Numbered from the stretch's first letter, positions 1 to 8,771 are shown. The stretch is DNA of 64,000 bases from Leucobacter musarum subsp. musarum (GCF_001273845.1 NZ_JHBW01000087.1:62001-126000); one strand, 5' to 3'. A program made the numbers and translations. Notes: generated by a model from the sequence alone, not told the origin.

Positions 1-180
1 ACCGACGTAGGTGCGCAGAAGCGCCTGCAGCTGATCCTGGAAATCCGGATCCTGCATCGCCTCGGCGTAGGCCGTGGCGACCTCGGCGATCGGGCCGGCG
101 AGGAACGGCGGCAGCTCTGCGCCGCCGAACTCGCCGAAATTACCTTCGGCGTCGGCACGGTAGGGGGAAGTCTGAGTCAT
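1..180 (-). CDS. Tryptophan synthase beta-like protein (5' part only)
   Basis: Only the first 60 codons are in the window; the gene runs off its left end. The N-terminus contains GNFGEFGG and then a PxFL / AxAYAEA / DPDFQ / LLRTYVG pattern. This lines up with the N-terminus of the trpB product at 12163-13404 ([14 protein letters not shown], then [18 protein letters not shown]), so it is a TrpB paralogue. The sub-region YVPETL, typical of TrpB, is replaced by AELPPF. A GCAAAGGA ribosome-binding site lies just upstream. It is preceded by a Trp-Trp leader peptide and attenuator, so it is probably controlled by tryptophan supply. The PLP lysine and substrate-site residues are outside the window, so activity cannot be judged. 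Confidence 0.8.
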   Translation of the reverse strand, partial: MTQTSPYRADAEGNFGEFGGAELPPFLAGPIAEVATAYAEAMQDPDFQDQLQALLRTYVG

Positions 181-216
181 GGGTGGTCCTTTGCTTCATT
201 GCGCCACTCGGAGACG

Positions 217-244
217 AAAAAACACCGCCCTCGAGAGGCGGTGT
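217..244 (-). terminator. attenuator terminator hairpin
   Basis: ACACCGCC (244-237) pairs perfectly with GGCGGTGT (229-222) around a seven-base loop. The stem is followed directly by a run of six T on the minus strand (222-217). It lies between the leader peptide and the TrpB-like gene. Confidence 0.85.
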
Positions 245-284
245 CGGTGTGCATGCGCACGAGAGGGAGACCGCCTAGGCGGTC
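217..284 (-). promoter_or_regulatory. trp transcription attenuator (competing hairpins)
   Basis: Read on the minus strand, the perfect palindrome at 284-269 (GACCGCCTAGGCGGTC) overlaps the end of the leader peptide and provides segments 1 and 2. Segment 2 (GGCGGT, 275-270) can instead pair with ACCGCC at 242-237, which is half of the terminator. The two alternatives exclude one another: 1:2 plus 3:4 terminates, 2:3 reads through. This is the classical attenuation arrangement. Confidence 0.8.
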
Positions 285-307
285 CACCACTGCTGCACGG
301 TACGCAT
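275..307 (-). CDS. trpL: trp leader peptide, 10 aa (MRTVQQWWTA)
   Basis: A short reading frame of ten codons ends in TAG and contains two adjacent Trp codons (TGG TGG) near its end, the hallmark of a tryptophan-attenuation leader. It sits just upstream of a rho-independent hairpin and the TrpB-like gene. No Shine-Dalgarno sequence precedes it. Instead TATGCT lies 6 bases before the ATG, so the leader is probably translated from a leaderless mRNA. Ribosome stalling on the Trp codons is expected to free the antiterminator. It is too short for usual gene finders. Confidence 0.85.
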   Translation of the reverse strand: MRTVQQWWTA

Positions 308-313
308 ACGAGG

Positions 314-319
314 AGCATA
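314..319 (-). promoter_or_regulatory. -10 box of the trp leader
   Basis: TATGCT is followed by six bases and then the ATG of the leader peptide, matching the leaderless spacing seen throughout the window. A TTGACT lies 29 bases further upstream, which is too far for a normal -35. Confidence 0.55.
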
Positions 320-370
320 GCAGGATCGCAGCGGGCCGCACGAGCCCGAGTCAAGTGGGAGAATGGTCGA

Positions 371-1285
371 ATGCGTATCGTCTTCGCGGGCACTCCCGAG
401 TTCGCCGTTCCGAGTCTGCAGGCGCTCGTCGCCGCCGGTCATGACGTGGTCGGGGTCATCACCCGCGCCGACGCACCTCTGGGGCGCAAACGCGTGCTCA
501 CGCCGTCACCCGTGGCGGCGGCGGCCGATGCGCTCGGCATTCCTGTGCTGAAGGCGAATCGATTGGATGCCGCGGCGACCGAGTGGGCGGCGGGCCTCAC
601 GCCCGAACTCGGTGTGATTGTGGCCTACGGCGGGCTCGTGCGCACCCTGCTGCTCGAGACCCCCGTTCACGGCTGGATCAACCTGCACTTTTCCGCGCTG
701 CCGCAGTGGCGCGGCGCAGCTCCCGTGCAGCGCGCGCTCGCGGCGGGCGAGCAGCGGCTCGGCGTCACCGTGTTCCGTCTCGTGGAGGCGCTGGATGCCG
801 GGGACGTGCTCACGCGCGATGCTCGCGAGGTGCCCGAGGGCACGACCGCCGGTGCGGCGCTCACCGATCTCGCGTCGTTCGGCACGGCGGCATTGGTCGA
901 TGCGGTGGCGCTGCTCGCAGAGAACGCCGAAGCCGGGGAACCGCAGGAGGGCGAGGCGAGCTACGCGCACAAACTGTTGCGAGATGACGGCCGTCTTGAC
1001 CTCTCACGGCCGACCGTCGAAGTGCTGGCGACGTGGGCCGGCATGACGCCCGAACCCGGAGCGTTCGTGCTCCATGACGAGGCACCGTTGAAGCTGCACG
1101 CGGTGCGTCGTGCTGAGGCTCTGCCCGGCGCGGTGGCGGGCCAGGTGGTGCTCGCGGACGGCGAGGCCGTGCTGCAGCTGGTCGACGGCGCGCTTGGACT
1201 CGAACGTGTGCAGCCGGCCGGCAAGCCCGCGATGGATGGCGCCGCCTGGCTGCGCGGCCGCGACGGAGAGGCGGTGGTGTCATGA
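371..1285 (+). CDS. fmt: Methionyl-tRNA formyltransferase
   Basis: This enzyme formylates Met-tRNAfMet for translation initiation, using 10-formyl-tetrahydrofolate. The product has 304 residues, the normal length. The N-terminal Rossmann domain begins FAGTPEFAVPSL. The catalytic triad is visible as Asn104 and His106 in INLHFSALPQWRGAAP and Asp142 in DAGDVL. The C-terminal OB-like domain follows from about residue 205. The reading frame stays open back to 179, but the conserved N-terminus fixes the start at 371; a GAGAAT hexamer ends six bases before it, so the mRNA may be leaderless. Its TGA overlaps the ATG of rsmB (ATGA), so the pair is translationally coupled. Confidence 0.95.
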   Translation: MRIVFAGTPEFAVPSLQALVAAGHDVVGVITRADAPLGRKRVLTPSPVAAAADALGIPVLKANRLDAAATEWAAGLTPELGVIVAYGGLVRTLLLETPVHGWINLHFSALPQWRGAAPVQRALAAGEQRLGVTVFRLVEALDAGDVLTRDAREVPEGTTAGAALTDLASFGTAALVDAVALLAENAEAGEPQEGEASYAHKLLRDDGRLDLSRPTVEVLATWAGMTPEPGAFVLHDEAPLKLHAVRRAEALPGAVAGQVVLADGEAVLQLVDGALGLERVQPAGKPAMDGAAWLRGRDGEAVVS

Positions 1286-2685
1286 GTGCGATTTCGAAGC
1301 CGAGACTCGTGGCCTATGATGTGCTGCGCGATGTAGAGGATCGCGATGCGTATGCGAACCTGGCGTTGCCTGCGCGCATCCGCGAAGCCGGGCTCGACGC
1401 GCGCGATGCGGGTCTCGCCACCGAGCTGGCGGCGGGTGTCTTGCGCTGGCGCGGCCGCTACGACCGCATCATCGAGCTCGCCGCTCGGCGCGAGATCGAG
1501 CGGATCGATAGTCGTACGCGCAATGTGCTTCGACTCGGCGCTCATCAGCTGCTCGGCATGCGCACCGCCGCCCACGCTGCGGTGAACGAGAGCGTCGAGC
1601 TGCAGCGGCGCGTCGGCAACCGTGCCGCTGCGGGATTCGTGAACGGAGTATTGCGCACGATCGGACGCACCGAGTCTGCCGAGTGGGATACGCGCATCGC
1701 TGAGAACGCGCGGAACGCCGACGACGCACTCGCCGCTCAGTCCTCGCACCCCGCGTGGGTGATCCGTGCCGTGCGCGATGCGCTGCACGCCGAAGGGCGG
1801 CGGAATGAGCTCGAGGAGCTGCTCGCCGCAGACAACGTCGCGCCGCGGGTGAGCCTGGCGGTGCTGCCGGGCGCCGGTGTCGCGCCGGAAGACATCGCCG
1901 ACCGCGACAATCGGGTGGAACTCACGCTCACCGGCCCCTCGCCGCTCGGACTCGAAGTCGGCGGCGGCGATCCGGCACGCGCGATCGAGGAGACCGGAGC
2001 GCGGTCCGGGTTCGCACGGGTGCAGGATCAGGGTTCGCAGCTCGCTGCGCTCGCGCTCACCCGGGCTCGCCCGGTGCAATCGGGGGAGCGCTGGCTCGAC
2101 TTGTGCGCCGGGCCCGGCGGAAAGACTGCCGTGCTGGGGGCCGAAGCCATTGCGGGCGGCGCGACGGTGCGCGCGAACGAAGTATCGGAGCACCGGGCCG
2201 AGCTCGTGCGCCGATCCGTGACCGGAGTCGCGGAGGCCGTCGAGGTCGTCTCGCACGACGGCCGTTCGGAAGCGGCTTTCGGAGCGTCTTCGGGCGCGAC
2301 GTTCGATCGGATTCTCGTCGACGCTCCCTGCTCGGGTCTCGGCGCGCTGCGCCGTCGGCCAGAAGCGCGCTGGCGCAAGCAGCCATCGGATCTGCCCGAG
2401 CTCACGCAGTTGCAGGGGGAGTTGCTCGACGCGGCGGCGGATCACCTCGCACCCGGTGGGCTGCTCGCGTATGTGACATGCTCTCCGCACCTCGCCGAAA
2501 CTCGGGTCACCGTTGATCGTCTGCTCCGACGACACCCCGAGCTCGTTGAGCGCAGCGCGCGCGACGCCGTCGCCGCAGTGGCCCGGGGAGCGATCGACCT
2601 TCCGGGGGAGACGCTGAGCGCGCAGCTCTGGCCGCACCGGCACGGCACGGACGCGATGTTCATCGCGCTGCTCGAACGGCGCTGA
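1282..2685 (+). CDS. rsmB: 16S rRNA (cytosine-967-C5)-methyltransferase RsmB
   Basis: This is an S-adenosylmethionine-dependent rRNA m5C methyltransferase of the RsmB/Sun family, 467 residues. The N-terminal ~140 residues are a NusB-like RNA-binding domain. The catalytic domain has the SAM motif LDLCAGPGGKT (about 271-281), motif IV DAPCSGLG (about 346) and motif VI TCSPHLAET (about 398). The two Cys residues of motifs IV and VI are the ones used in the m5C mechanism. It overlaps fmt by four bases, the usual fmt-rsmB order, and is followed by a short promoter-bearing gap. Confidence 0.94.
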   Translation: MSAISKPRLVAYDVLRDVEDRDAYANLALPARIREAGLDARDAGLATELAAGVLRWRGRYDRIIELAARREIERIDSRTRNVLRLGAHQLLGMRTAAHAAVNESVELQRRVGNRAAAGFVNGVLRTIGRTESAEWDTRIAENARNADDALAAQSSHPAWVIRAVRDALHAEGRRNELEELLAADNVAPRVSLAVLPGAGVAPEDIADRDNRVELTLTGPSPLGLEVGGGDPARAIEETGARSGFARVQDQGSQLAALALTRARPVQSGERWLDLCAGPGGKTAVLGAEAIAGGATVRANEVSEHRAELVRRSVTGVAEAVEVVSHDGRSEAAFGASSGATFDRILVDAPCSGLGALRRRPEARWRKQPSDLPELTQLQGELLDAAADHLAPGGLLAYVTCSPHLAETRVTVDRLLRRHPELVERSARDAVAAVARGAIDLPGETLSAQLWPHRHGTDAMFIALLERR

Positions 2686-2755
2686 CGACTGGTCTGCGGC
2701 ATCGGGCCGGTGATGCATGCACGACGAGGATCTAGCGGATGTCGGCGGTCACGTC

Positions 2756-2761
2756 TAGCCT
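2756..2761 (+). promoter_or_regulatory. leaderless promoter -10 of the MFS gene
   Basis: TAGCCT, then exactly six bases (GAGGCC), then ATG at 2768. No -35 match is evident. Confidence 0.5.
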
Positions 2762-2767
2762 GAGGCC

Positions 2768-4210
2768 ATGACCATGAATCCGGGCCCGGAGGCAGGGCGG
2801 CCGCCGGTGCCGATCGCACCGCCGGCCGGTGGCTCGCGCACGTTCGCCCACGTGCTCGTCAATACCGCCGTGGCCAACCTGACGACCAACTTCCTCTGGT
2901 TCGCCGTCGTCTTCTGGGTGTATCTGGAGACCCGAAGCATCTTGGCGACCGGGGTGCTCGGCGGCGTGTACATGATCCTGCTGGCGGTGTGCTCGATGTG
3001 GTTCGGGTCACTGGTCGACCGACTGCGCAAGCACCGCGTGATGCTGATCTCGGCGTGGTCGTCGCTCGCGGCGTTCGGAGTCGGGTGCGCCATCTTTTTC
3101 GCCGTGCCGAGCCCGGAGCTGCTGAGACTCGACCGGCCCTGGTTCTGGGTGTTCACCCTCGTCGTGCTCGCGGGGTGCGTGGTCGAACTGCTGCGCAACC
3201 TCGCGCTGGCCACGACGGTGACGCTGCTGGTTCCGGTCGAGAAGCACGCCAATGCGAATGGCCTCGTCGGAACCGTGCAGGGCTTGGCGTTCATCGCTAC
3301 CAGCGTCTTCAGCGGATTGTCGGTCGGGTTGCTCGGCATGGGCGGCACCATCATCATCGCGACGGTCTGCGTGGGCGCGCCGATCCTGCATCTCCTCGCG
3401 CTCCGCATCCCCGAACCCGAGATCGTGCCCGATCCCACCCGCAGCGCCGTCGACTTTCGGGGAGGCATGGCTGCGATGCTCGCAGTGCCGGGACTGCTGG
3501 CACTCGTGTTCTTCTCGACGCTGAACAACCTCTCGGGAGGGGTGTTCATGGCGCTGCTCGATCCGTACGGGCTTGAGATGTTCCCCGTCGAAGTGTGGGG
3601 GATGGTGTTCGGGCTCGCCTCGACCGGATTCATCGTCGGCGGCCTCGCGGTGGCGAAGTTCGGCCTCGGGAAGAATCCGATCCGCACCATGCTCGTGCTC
3701 GTGATCCTGCTCGGGGTGCTCGGAATCGGATTCACCCTGCGCGAGTGGCCCTGGCTGTTCATCACGGGAATCTGGGTGTTCATGGCACTGATGCCCGCCG
3801 TCGAAGCGGCGGAGCAGACCGTGATCCAACGCGTCGTGCCGTTCGAGAAGCAAGGCCGTGTCTTCGGACTCGCAATGACCTTCGAAGCGGCCGCAGCTCC
3901 GATTACTTCGCTGCTCATTGCGCCCATCGCCGAGTTCTGGATCGTGCCCTACATGCGCGAGCCTGCAGGAGCTGCAGACTGGGGGTGGTTGCTCGGCGAC
4001 GGCCAGAGTCGCGGCATCGCCCTCATCTTCGTGTGGGCGGGCGTCGCGATGGTGCTCCTCGGTCTCGGGGCGTTTCTGACTCGCTCCTATCGGGTGCTGT
4101 CGCGGAGCTATGCGGCCGTTCCGGCGCCGAACGCGCACGATTCCGACGGATCGACGGGCACGGGCGAGGTCCCGCCCGTTCCGGGTGCGGGCGCCGTCAC
4201 TCCCACGTAA
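2768..4210 (+). CDS. MFS transporter, drug-efflux type
   Basis: A 480-residue integral membrane protein with 10-12 predicted hydrophobic segments starting near residue 35. The cytoplasmic loop GSLVDRLRKHRVM (about 78-90) is the MFS signature between helices 2 and 3. The arrangement and the second-half motif AEQTVIQRVVPFEKQGRVFG resemble the MefA / MFS_3 group of macrolide-type exporters, but the substrate cannot be told from sequence. The last ~45 residues are a hydrophilic Pro/Gly/Ser-rich tail. The gene is monocistronic. Its last 14 bases overlap the end of the convergent gene at 4197-5642. A second in-frame ATG at 2774 is possible, but the -10 spacing favours 2768. Confidence 0.8.
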   Translation: MTMNPGPEAGRPPVPIAPPAGGSRTFAHVLVNTAVANLTTNFLWFAVVFWVYLETRSILATGVLGGVYMILLAVCSMWFGSLVDRLRKHRVMLISAWSSLAAFGVGCAIFFAVPSPELLRLDRPWFWVFTLVVLAGCVVELLRNLALATTVTLLVPVEKHANANGLVGTVQGLAFIATSVFSGLSVGLLGMGGTIIIATVCVGAPILHLLALRIPEPEIVPDPTRSAVDFRGGMAAMLAVPGLLALVFFSTLNNLSGGVFMALLDPYGLEMFPVEVWGMVFGLASTGFIVGGLAVAKFGLGKNPIRTMLVLVILLGVLGIGFTLREWPWLFITGIWVFMALMPAVEAAEQTVIQRVVPFEKQGRVFGLAMTFEAAAAPITSLLIAPIAEFWIVPYMREPAGAADWGWLLGDGQSRGIALIFVWAGVAMVLLGLGAFLTRSYRVLSRSYAAVPAPNAHDSDGSTGTGEVPPVPGAGAVTPT

Positions 4211-5642
4211 GTGTGGGCGAGGCGCTGCTGAAGTCGACGTAGGGCTGCAGGGCTTCCTCGCCGTACTCAAGATCAGCTCGCGCCACCTCGCCCGATCGCG
4301 ACACGTCCAACGCGATGTCGGCGGCGATCCATTCATAGGTCGTCACCCGGGTGGGGGTGCCGTAATCCGGATCTGGAATCATCGCAGCCATCCGGTCGTC
4401 GACCCCGGCCTGCAGCGTTCGAGTCACGGTGCCGTCGACTGCAGTCCACCCTTCAGAGAAGGTGCGCTGCACGGACATCCCGCAGCTCGTCTCCAGGGTC
4501 TGAGCCGCGAGGCACTCCGTGAGCGACGCGGTGACGAGACGGCGGAACTCTGCGACGCCAGCGTCTGAGAGCACCGGAGTCGCAGCTGAGAACTCGGTAA
4601 GCGCGGAGTCGTCCGCGAGCACCAGTCGGTCCGTGCCCGTCGAAAGTTCGAACCAGTCGGACGTGAACTCGACGGGATATGCGATCGGGAACCCTTCCAG
4701 CGCGTTGTCTTCCGGGGCGGCGCCGCCGATGCGCAGATCCATCCCCTCGAACGCCCCGGCGTACAGGTGCACGGTCCCGTTCGTCATCAGCCAGGAATCG
4801 GGAAATTCCCAGAACGAGAATTCTCGGGTGACCGAGACATCCCCGACCTCGTATGCGACCGTCACGACCCGGTCGCCGAGGTCATCCGAGTCGCGCTCGT
4901 CGAGCACCTCGATATCGGTGATCGGAGCGGCGTCGATCGCGTCGCGCAGCGCCTCGTCGGTGAGCAGCGGCTCGAGGCCGTCGACACCGGCGAACTCCCG
5001 GGCCGTGGCGCCATCGCCATTCGCCAGCGCGGTGAGATAGGAAACAGCCGTATCGCTTGCACTCAGCTCGAGGTCGCTCGGTGCCTCGTCTGACGGGTCA
5101 CCATTCGACGAGGCGAATCCGATCACCATGAAGATCGCCACAATACCGAGACCGATGAGGGCGCCCCAGCCGGCTTTGCCCGTGCCTTTTGCGGCGGGGG
5201 TTGCGAGGGGCTCGGTGGCATTCGATGGGGGTGACCATGCTGTGGGAGCCGCGGGCGCGACCGGTGGGCCCGGCGCGGGCTGAGGGGGTGACGGATTCGC
5301 ATGGGCGAAGTCCGCGCGCACGGGCTCTGGATGCGGTGGTGCGACGGGAACCTCGGGAGGTGCCGTCACCGCGGGCTGCAACTCGGGATCGACGGCAAGG
5401 AACGACGGATCAGCCGACGGGAGTTCGGGCATCGCGGGAGTCTCGGGCAGCACCGGTGCAGCGCCCAGCTCGGGCGAACCCATCCCGGGCGGCATCGTCA
5501 GGCCGGGCGGTGGCCCGAACGACGGCGGGGTCAGCCCCGGAGACGGTGCGAGCCCCGGCGGAGGCAGCAACCCCGGGGGAGCAGCGGAGGTCGGCTGCGG
5601 CTCATCGGGCAGCAGCGGATGCGCGTCCTCGGGGTCCGTCAT
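4197..5642 (-). CDS. Proline-rich membrane-anchored protein, extracytoplasmic domain, unknown function
   Basis: I do not recognise this 481-residue protein. Residues 1-150 are low-complexity and Pro/Gly/Ala-rich, with repeated PPGL / PxGL units (about 22-55), probably disordered and cytoplasmic. One transmembrane segment (GWGALIGLGIVAIFMVIGFAS, first residue near 158, written here in part as ALIGLGIVAIFMVIGF) follows a Lys/Gly-rich patch. The remaining 300 residues are acidic and look extracytoplasmic; they contain a Cys pair (ECLAAQ...TSCG) that could form a disulfide. The layout resembles actinobacterial DUF4878-like anchored proteins without a firm match. It is divergent from rpe and overlaps the MFS gene tail to tail. 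Confidence 0.75.
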   Translation of the reverse strand: MTDPEDAHPLLPDEPQPTSAAPPGLLPPPGLAPSPGLTPPSFGPPPGLTMPPGMGSPELGAAPVLPETPAMPELPSADPSFLAVDPELQPAVTAPPEVPVAPPHPEPVRADFAHANPSPPQPAPGPPVAPAAPTAWSPPSNATEPLATPAAKGTGKAGWGALIGLGIVAIFMVIGFASSNGDPSDEAPSDLELSASDTAVSYLTALANGDGATAREFAGVDGLEPLLTDEALRDAIDAAPITDIEVLDERDSDDLGDRVVTVAYEVGDVSVTREFSFWEFPDSWLMTNGTVHLYAGAFEGMDLRIGGAAPEDNALEGFPIAYPVEFTSDWFELSTGTDRLVLADDSALTEFSAATPVLSDAGVAEFRRLVTASLTECLAAQTLETSCGMSVQRTFSEGWTAVDGTVTRTLQAGVDDRMAAMIPDPDYGTPTRVTTYEWIAADIALDVSRSGEVARADLEYGEEALQPYVDFSSASPTLTWE

Positions 5643-5648
5643 GGCTCC

Positions 5649-5654
5649 AGACTA
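5649..5654 (-). promoter_or_regulatory. leaderless promoter -10 of the 4197-5642 gene
   Basis: On the minus strand TAGTCT is followed by GGAGCC (six bases) and the ATG at 5642. It sits back to back with the rpe -10 box in a 55-base intergenic gap. Confidence 0.55.
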
Positions 5655-5685
5655 GAGCGTCTGAGTCAGCGTCGGTGGGAGGCCG

Positions 5686-5691
5686 TAGGCT
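5686..5691 (+). promoter_or_regulatory. leaderless promoter -10 of rpe
   Basis: TAGGCT, six bases (GTTCCC), then the GTG start at 5698. Confidence 0.6.
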
Positions 5692-5697
5692 GTTCCC

Positions 5698-6360
5698 GTG
5701 ACCGCGCAGCGTATTAACCCGAGCATCCTGTCCGCCGACTTCGTCAACCTGCAGTCCGAGCTGGAGGCGATTCGTTCTGCCGACCTCGTGCACGTCGACG
5801 TCATGGATAATCACTTCGTTCCGAACCTCACCATGGGCCCGCCAATCGTCGAGCGCATTCAAGCGGTGTCGCCCGTGCCGCTCGACGTGCACCTCATGAT
5901 CTCGGATGCGGATCGCTGGGCGCCCGCCTACGCAGAGCTCGGTGCCTACTCGGTCACCTTCCATGCGGAGGCCGCAGCAGATCCCGTCTCGCTCGCACGC
6001 GCCCTGCGCGAGCGCGGCGCCCGAGCCGGTATCGCACTGAAACCGGGCACCGACCCCGAGCCCTACCTCGAGCTGCTTCCTGAGTTCGACCAGGTCCTCA
6101 TCATGACCGTGGAGCCCGGCTTCGGCGGGCAATCGTTCATGCCCGACATGATGCCGAAGCTGCGTCGCTTCGCAGACGCCAAGCGGCGGTTCGGCCTCGA
6201 CGTCTGGCTACAGGTCGATGGTGGCATCACGACCGAGACGATCGGGGTCGCCGCGGAAGCCGGAGCGGATACCTTCGTCGCGGGTTCTGCCGTATACGGG
6301 GGCGTCCCGGAAGCACGTATCGCAGAGCTGCGAGCTGCCGCATCCGCCCACACGCACTGA
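5698..6360 (+). CDS. rpe: Ribulose-phosphate 3-epimerase
   Basis: This enzyme interconverts ribulose 5-phosphate and xylulose 5-phosphate in the pentose phosphate pathway. The 220-residue TIM barrel has [10 protein letters not shown] at the N-terminus. It shows the metal-binding pattern [17 protein letters not shown] (about 33-49), DVHLMI (about 62-67), [16 protein letters not shown] (about 115-130) and VDGGI (about 161-165). It starts with GTG, set by the leaderless promoter spacing. It lies upstream of the his genes and supplies the pentose phosphate pool from which PRPP is drawn. Confidence 0.96.
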   Translation: MTAQRINPSILSADFVNLQSELEAIRSADLVHVDVMDNHFVPNLTMGPPIVERIQAVSPVPLDVHLMISDADRWAPAYAELGAYSVTFHAEAAADPVSLARALRERGARAGIALKPGTDPEPYLELLPEFDQVLIMTVEPGFGGQSFMPDMMPKLRRFADAKRRFGLDVWLQVDGGITTETIGVAAEAGADTFVAGSAVYGGVPEARIAELRAAASAHTH

Positions 6361-6402
6361 GCCGAGAGCGACGGTGCGATCCGGCACCCCGCCGAAACCC
6401 GG

Positions 6403-6408
6403 TAGGCT
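6403..6408 (+). promoter_or_regulatory. leaderless promoter -10 of hisE
   Basis: TAGGCT, six bases (AGTCCC), then GTG at 6415. It would drive hisE-hisG-hisF-hisI. Confidence 0.6.
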
Positions 6409-6414
6409 AGTCCC

Positions 6415-6678
6415 GTGAAATCGTTCGAGGTGCTGTTCGCCGAGCTCAGCGAAAAGGCGGCCACCCGCCCCGAAGGCAGCGACACCGTCGCGCGCCTGGA
6501 TGCCGGCGTGCACACGATCGGCAAGAAGATCGTCGAGGAAGCCGCCGAGGTCTGGATGGCTGCCGAGTACGAATCCGACGCAGACTGCGCGGAAGAGATC
6601 AGCCAGCTGCTGTACCACCTGCAGGTGCTGATGCTCGCGAAGGGCCTCACCCTCGAAGACGTCTACGCGCATCTGTAG
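6415..6678 (+). CDS. hisE: Phosphoribosyl-ATP pyrophosphatase
   Basis: This enzyme hydrolyses phosphoribosyl-ATP to phosphoribosyl-AMP, the second step of histidine synthesis. The 87-residue all-alpha MazG-like protein has the motif [13 protein letters not shown] (about 38-50) with the metal-binding Glu residues, and the helix [16 protein letters not shown]. It is a stand-alone HisE rather than a HisIE fusion; hisI is separate at 8409. It starts with GTG and heads the his cluster. Confidence 0.94.
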   Translation: MKSFEVLFAELSEKAATRPEGSDTVARLDAGVHTIGKKIVEEAAEVWMAAEYESDADCAEEISQLLYHLQVLMLAKGLTLEDVYAHL

Positions 6679-6773
6679 CATCGGCGCGCCGGGATTCCCG
6701 AGCGCCGATGCTCGCCGCTGACCTCTCACTCTTGGCCGGCAGAACCGGCCGCACGGAAGGATTTCCACGCACC

Positions 6774-7616
6774 ATGCTTCGCATCGCAGTTCCCAATAAA
6801 GGCTCGCTCTCCGAGACGGCCGCCGAGATGCTCGCGGAGGCCGGCTACACAGGGCGTTCCGACAGCCGCAAGCTCGTTCACGCTGACACGCGCAACCAGG
6901 TGGAATTCTTCTACCTCCGTCCGAAGGACATCGCGACCTACGTCGGCTCGGGCGCGCTCGACGTCGGCATCACGGGGCGTGATCTGCTGCTCGACTCCGG
7001 TTCTGGCGCGACCGAGATCGAAGAGCTCGAGTTCGCGGACTCGACGTTCCGGTTCGCCGCGCCTGCCGGGAGCGGCATCACCGAGCTCGCTGACCTCGCC
7101 GGCCGCCGGGTGGCGTCCAGCTACACCAAGCTCGTCGACGATTTCCTGCGCGAGCGCGGCGTCATCGCCGAGCTCGTCAAACTCGACGGAGCAGTCGAAT
7201 CCGCGGTGGAGCTCGGTGTCGCCGACGCCGTTGCCGACGTCGTTTCGACGGGTGCCACACTGCGGGCGGCCGGGTTGGAGATCTTCGGCCCGGTGATTCT
7301 CCAGTCCACGGCGGTGCTGATCGGTGGCCCGAAGCAGCACGCCGACATCGAACGCCTGCTGCGTCGACTGCGCGGCGTCCTGGTGGCTCGGAAGTACGTG
7401 ATCATGGACTACGACCTGCCGGTCGAACAGCTCGAGGAGGCGACGCGCATCGCCGGGGGCATCGAATCGCCGACCGTGTCGCCGCTGAAAGACGAGCGCT
7501 GGGTGGCCGTGCGCGTCATGGTGCGATCGGACGACGCGAACCAGATCATGGATCGCCTCTACGACCTCGGCGCACGCGCGATCCTCGTGACAGCCATTCA
7601 CGCCGCGCGACTCTGA
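6774..7616 (+). CDS. hisG: ATP phosphoribosyltransferase, long form
   Basis: This is the committed enzyme of histidine synthesis (ATP + PRPP to phosphoribosyl-ATP). The product has 280 residues and begins [14 protein letters not shown]. It contains [14 protein letters not shown] (about 64-77) and the PRPP-binding-like region [20 protein letters not shown]. The C-terminal ~75 residues form the ACT-like regulatory domain that makes the long, histidine-inhibited type and needs no HisZ. The frame is open back to 6708, but AAGGA at 6758-6762 and the conserved N-terminus place the start at 6774. Confidence 0.95.
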   Translation: MLRIAVPNKGSLSETAAEMLAEAGYTGRSDSRKLVHADTRNQVEFFYLRPKDIATYVGSGALDVGITGRDLLLDSGSGATEIEELEFADSTFRFAAPAGSGITELADLAGRRVASSYTKLVDDFLRERGVIAELVKLDGAVESAVELGVADAVADVVSTGATLRAAGLEIFGPVILQSTAVLIGGPKQHADIERLLRRLRGVLVARKYVIMDYDLPVEQLEEATRIAGGIESPTVSPLKDERWVAVRVMVRSDDANQIMDRLYDLGARAILVTAIHAARL

Positions 7617-7626
7617 GCGGAGCATC

Positions 7627-8412
7627 ATGTCCATCGCAACCCGTGTGATCCCGTGTCTCGACGTCGCAGGCGGGCGCGTCGTCAAAGGGGTCAACTTTCT
7701 CAACCTCCGCGACGCCGGTGATCCGGTCGAACTCGCGGCACGTTACGCGGCGCAAGGCGCTGATGAGCTCACCTTCCTCGACGTTACCGCGACCGTCGAC
7801 GACCGATCGACCACCTACGACGTCGTGCAGCGCACGGCTGAACAGGTGTTCATTCCGCTGACCGTTGGCGGTGGCGTGCGCGGCGTCGACGACGTGGCGC
7901 GTCTGCTCGGCGTCGGCGCAGACAAAGTGGGCATCAATAGCGGCGCAATTGCCCGACCCGCAGTGATCGGCGAGATCGCCGATCGATTCGGGGCCCAGGT
8001 GCTCGTACTGTCACTCGACGTGAAGCGTAGCGATCGCATGCCCTCGGGCTTCGTCGTGACCACGCACGGCGGCAAGCGCGAGACCGATATCGACGCGCTC
8101 GCCTGGTGCCGCGAGGCGGTCGAGCGCGGCGCGGGTGAACTACTTGTCAACTCGATGGATGCGGACGGAACGCTCGCGGGCTTCGACCTCGAGCTCACCC
8201 GACTCGTGCGCGACATCTCGCCGGTACCCGTGATCGCCTCCGGCGGCGCAGGGGCGCTGGAGCACTTCGCCCCCGCTGTCGATGCGGGAGCCGATGCCGT
8301 GCTCGCCGCGTCCGTGTTCCACGACGGGACCTTCACCATCGGGGAAGTGAAGCGCGCGCTCGCAGATGCGGGGTACGAGGTGCGCCTGAGCGATGCTGAG
8401 CCGGCATCATGA
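7627..8412 (+). CDS. hisF: Imidazole glycerol phosphate synthase, cyclase subunit
   Basis: HisF is the cyclase half of the HisH-HisF complex; it makes imidazole glycerol phosphate and AICAR. The 261-residue TIM barrel begins [19 protein letters not shown], containing the general base Asp, and has [21 protein letters not shown] (the second catalytic Asp) and ASGGAG. The partner glutaminase hisH and hisA/hisB are not in the window. It lies 10 bases after hisG and its TGA overlaps the ATG of hisI. Confidence 0.96.
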   Translation: MSIATRVIPCLDVAGGRVVKGVNFLNLRDAGDPVELAARYAAQGADELTFLDVTATVDDRSTTYDVVQRTAEQVFIPLTVGGGVRGVDDVARLLGVGADKVGINSGAIARPAVIGEIADRFGAQVLVLSLDVKRSDRMPSGFVVTTHGGKRETDIDALAWCREAVERGAGELLVNSMDADGTLAGFDLELTRLVRDISPVPVIASGGAGALEHFAPAVDAGADAVLAASVFHDGTFTIGEVKRALADAGYEVRLSDAEPAS

Positions 8413-8771
8413 CCGCGATCGATCCCGTACCCGCAGATCTGGTTTTCGGGGCCGACGGCCTGTTGCCGGCGATCATTCAAGACGACGCCAACGGTGATGT
8501 GCTCATGCTCGCCTGGATGGACCGCGAAGCCGTGCGGCGCACTCTCACGACGGGCCGGGTCACCTTCTGGTCGCGCTCACGGCAGGAGTATTGGCGCAAG
8601 GGCGACACCTCCGGGCACCGACAGTACGTGCGCGGCGTGTCTATGGATTGCGACGGCGACACTCTGCTCGTGCGGGTGATCCAGGTCGGTGCGGCGTGCC
8701 ACACCGGCACGCGCACCTGCTTCGACGATCGTGAGATCACTGCGCTCGTCGGCGACCCTGCCAACGACTGA
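8409..8771 (+). CDS. hisI: Phosphoribosyl-AMP cyclohydrolase
   Basis: This enzyme opens the adenine ring of phosphoribosyl-AMP, the third step of histidine synthesis. The 120-residue protein shows [33 protein letters not shown] (about 49-67), [11 protein letters not shown] and [12 protein letters not shown], which hold the Zn/Mg-binding Cys, His and Asp residues. It overlaps hisF by four bases and is the last his gene here. Confidence 0.95.
   Translation: MTAIDPVPADLVFGADGLLPAIIQDDANGDVLMLAWMDREAVRRTLTTGRVTFWSRSRQEYWRKGDTSGHRQYVRGVSMDCDGDTLLVRVIQVGAACHTGTRTCFDDREITALVGDPAND

Noticed and set aside
179..370. N-terminal extension of fmt back to 179
   Set aside because: This region is the trp leader/attenuator on the other strand, and the Fmt family starts at RIVFAGTP.
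961..2718. 585-codon open frame antisense to fmt/rsmB
   Set aside because: Same high-GC shadow effect; no recognisable motifs, and the sense strand is fully accounted for.
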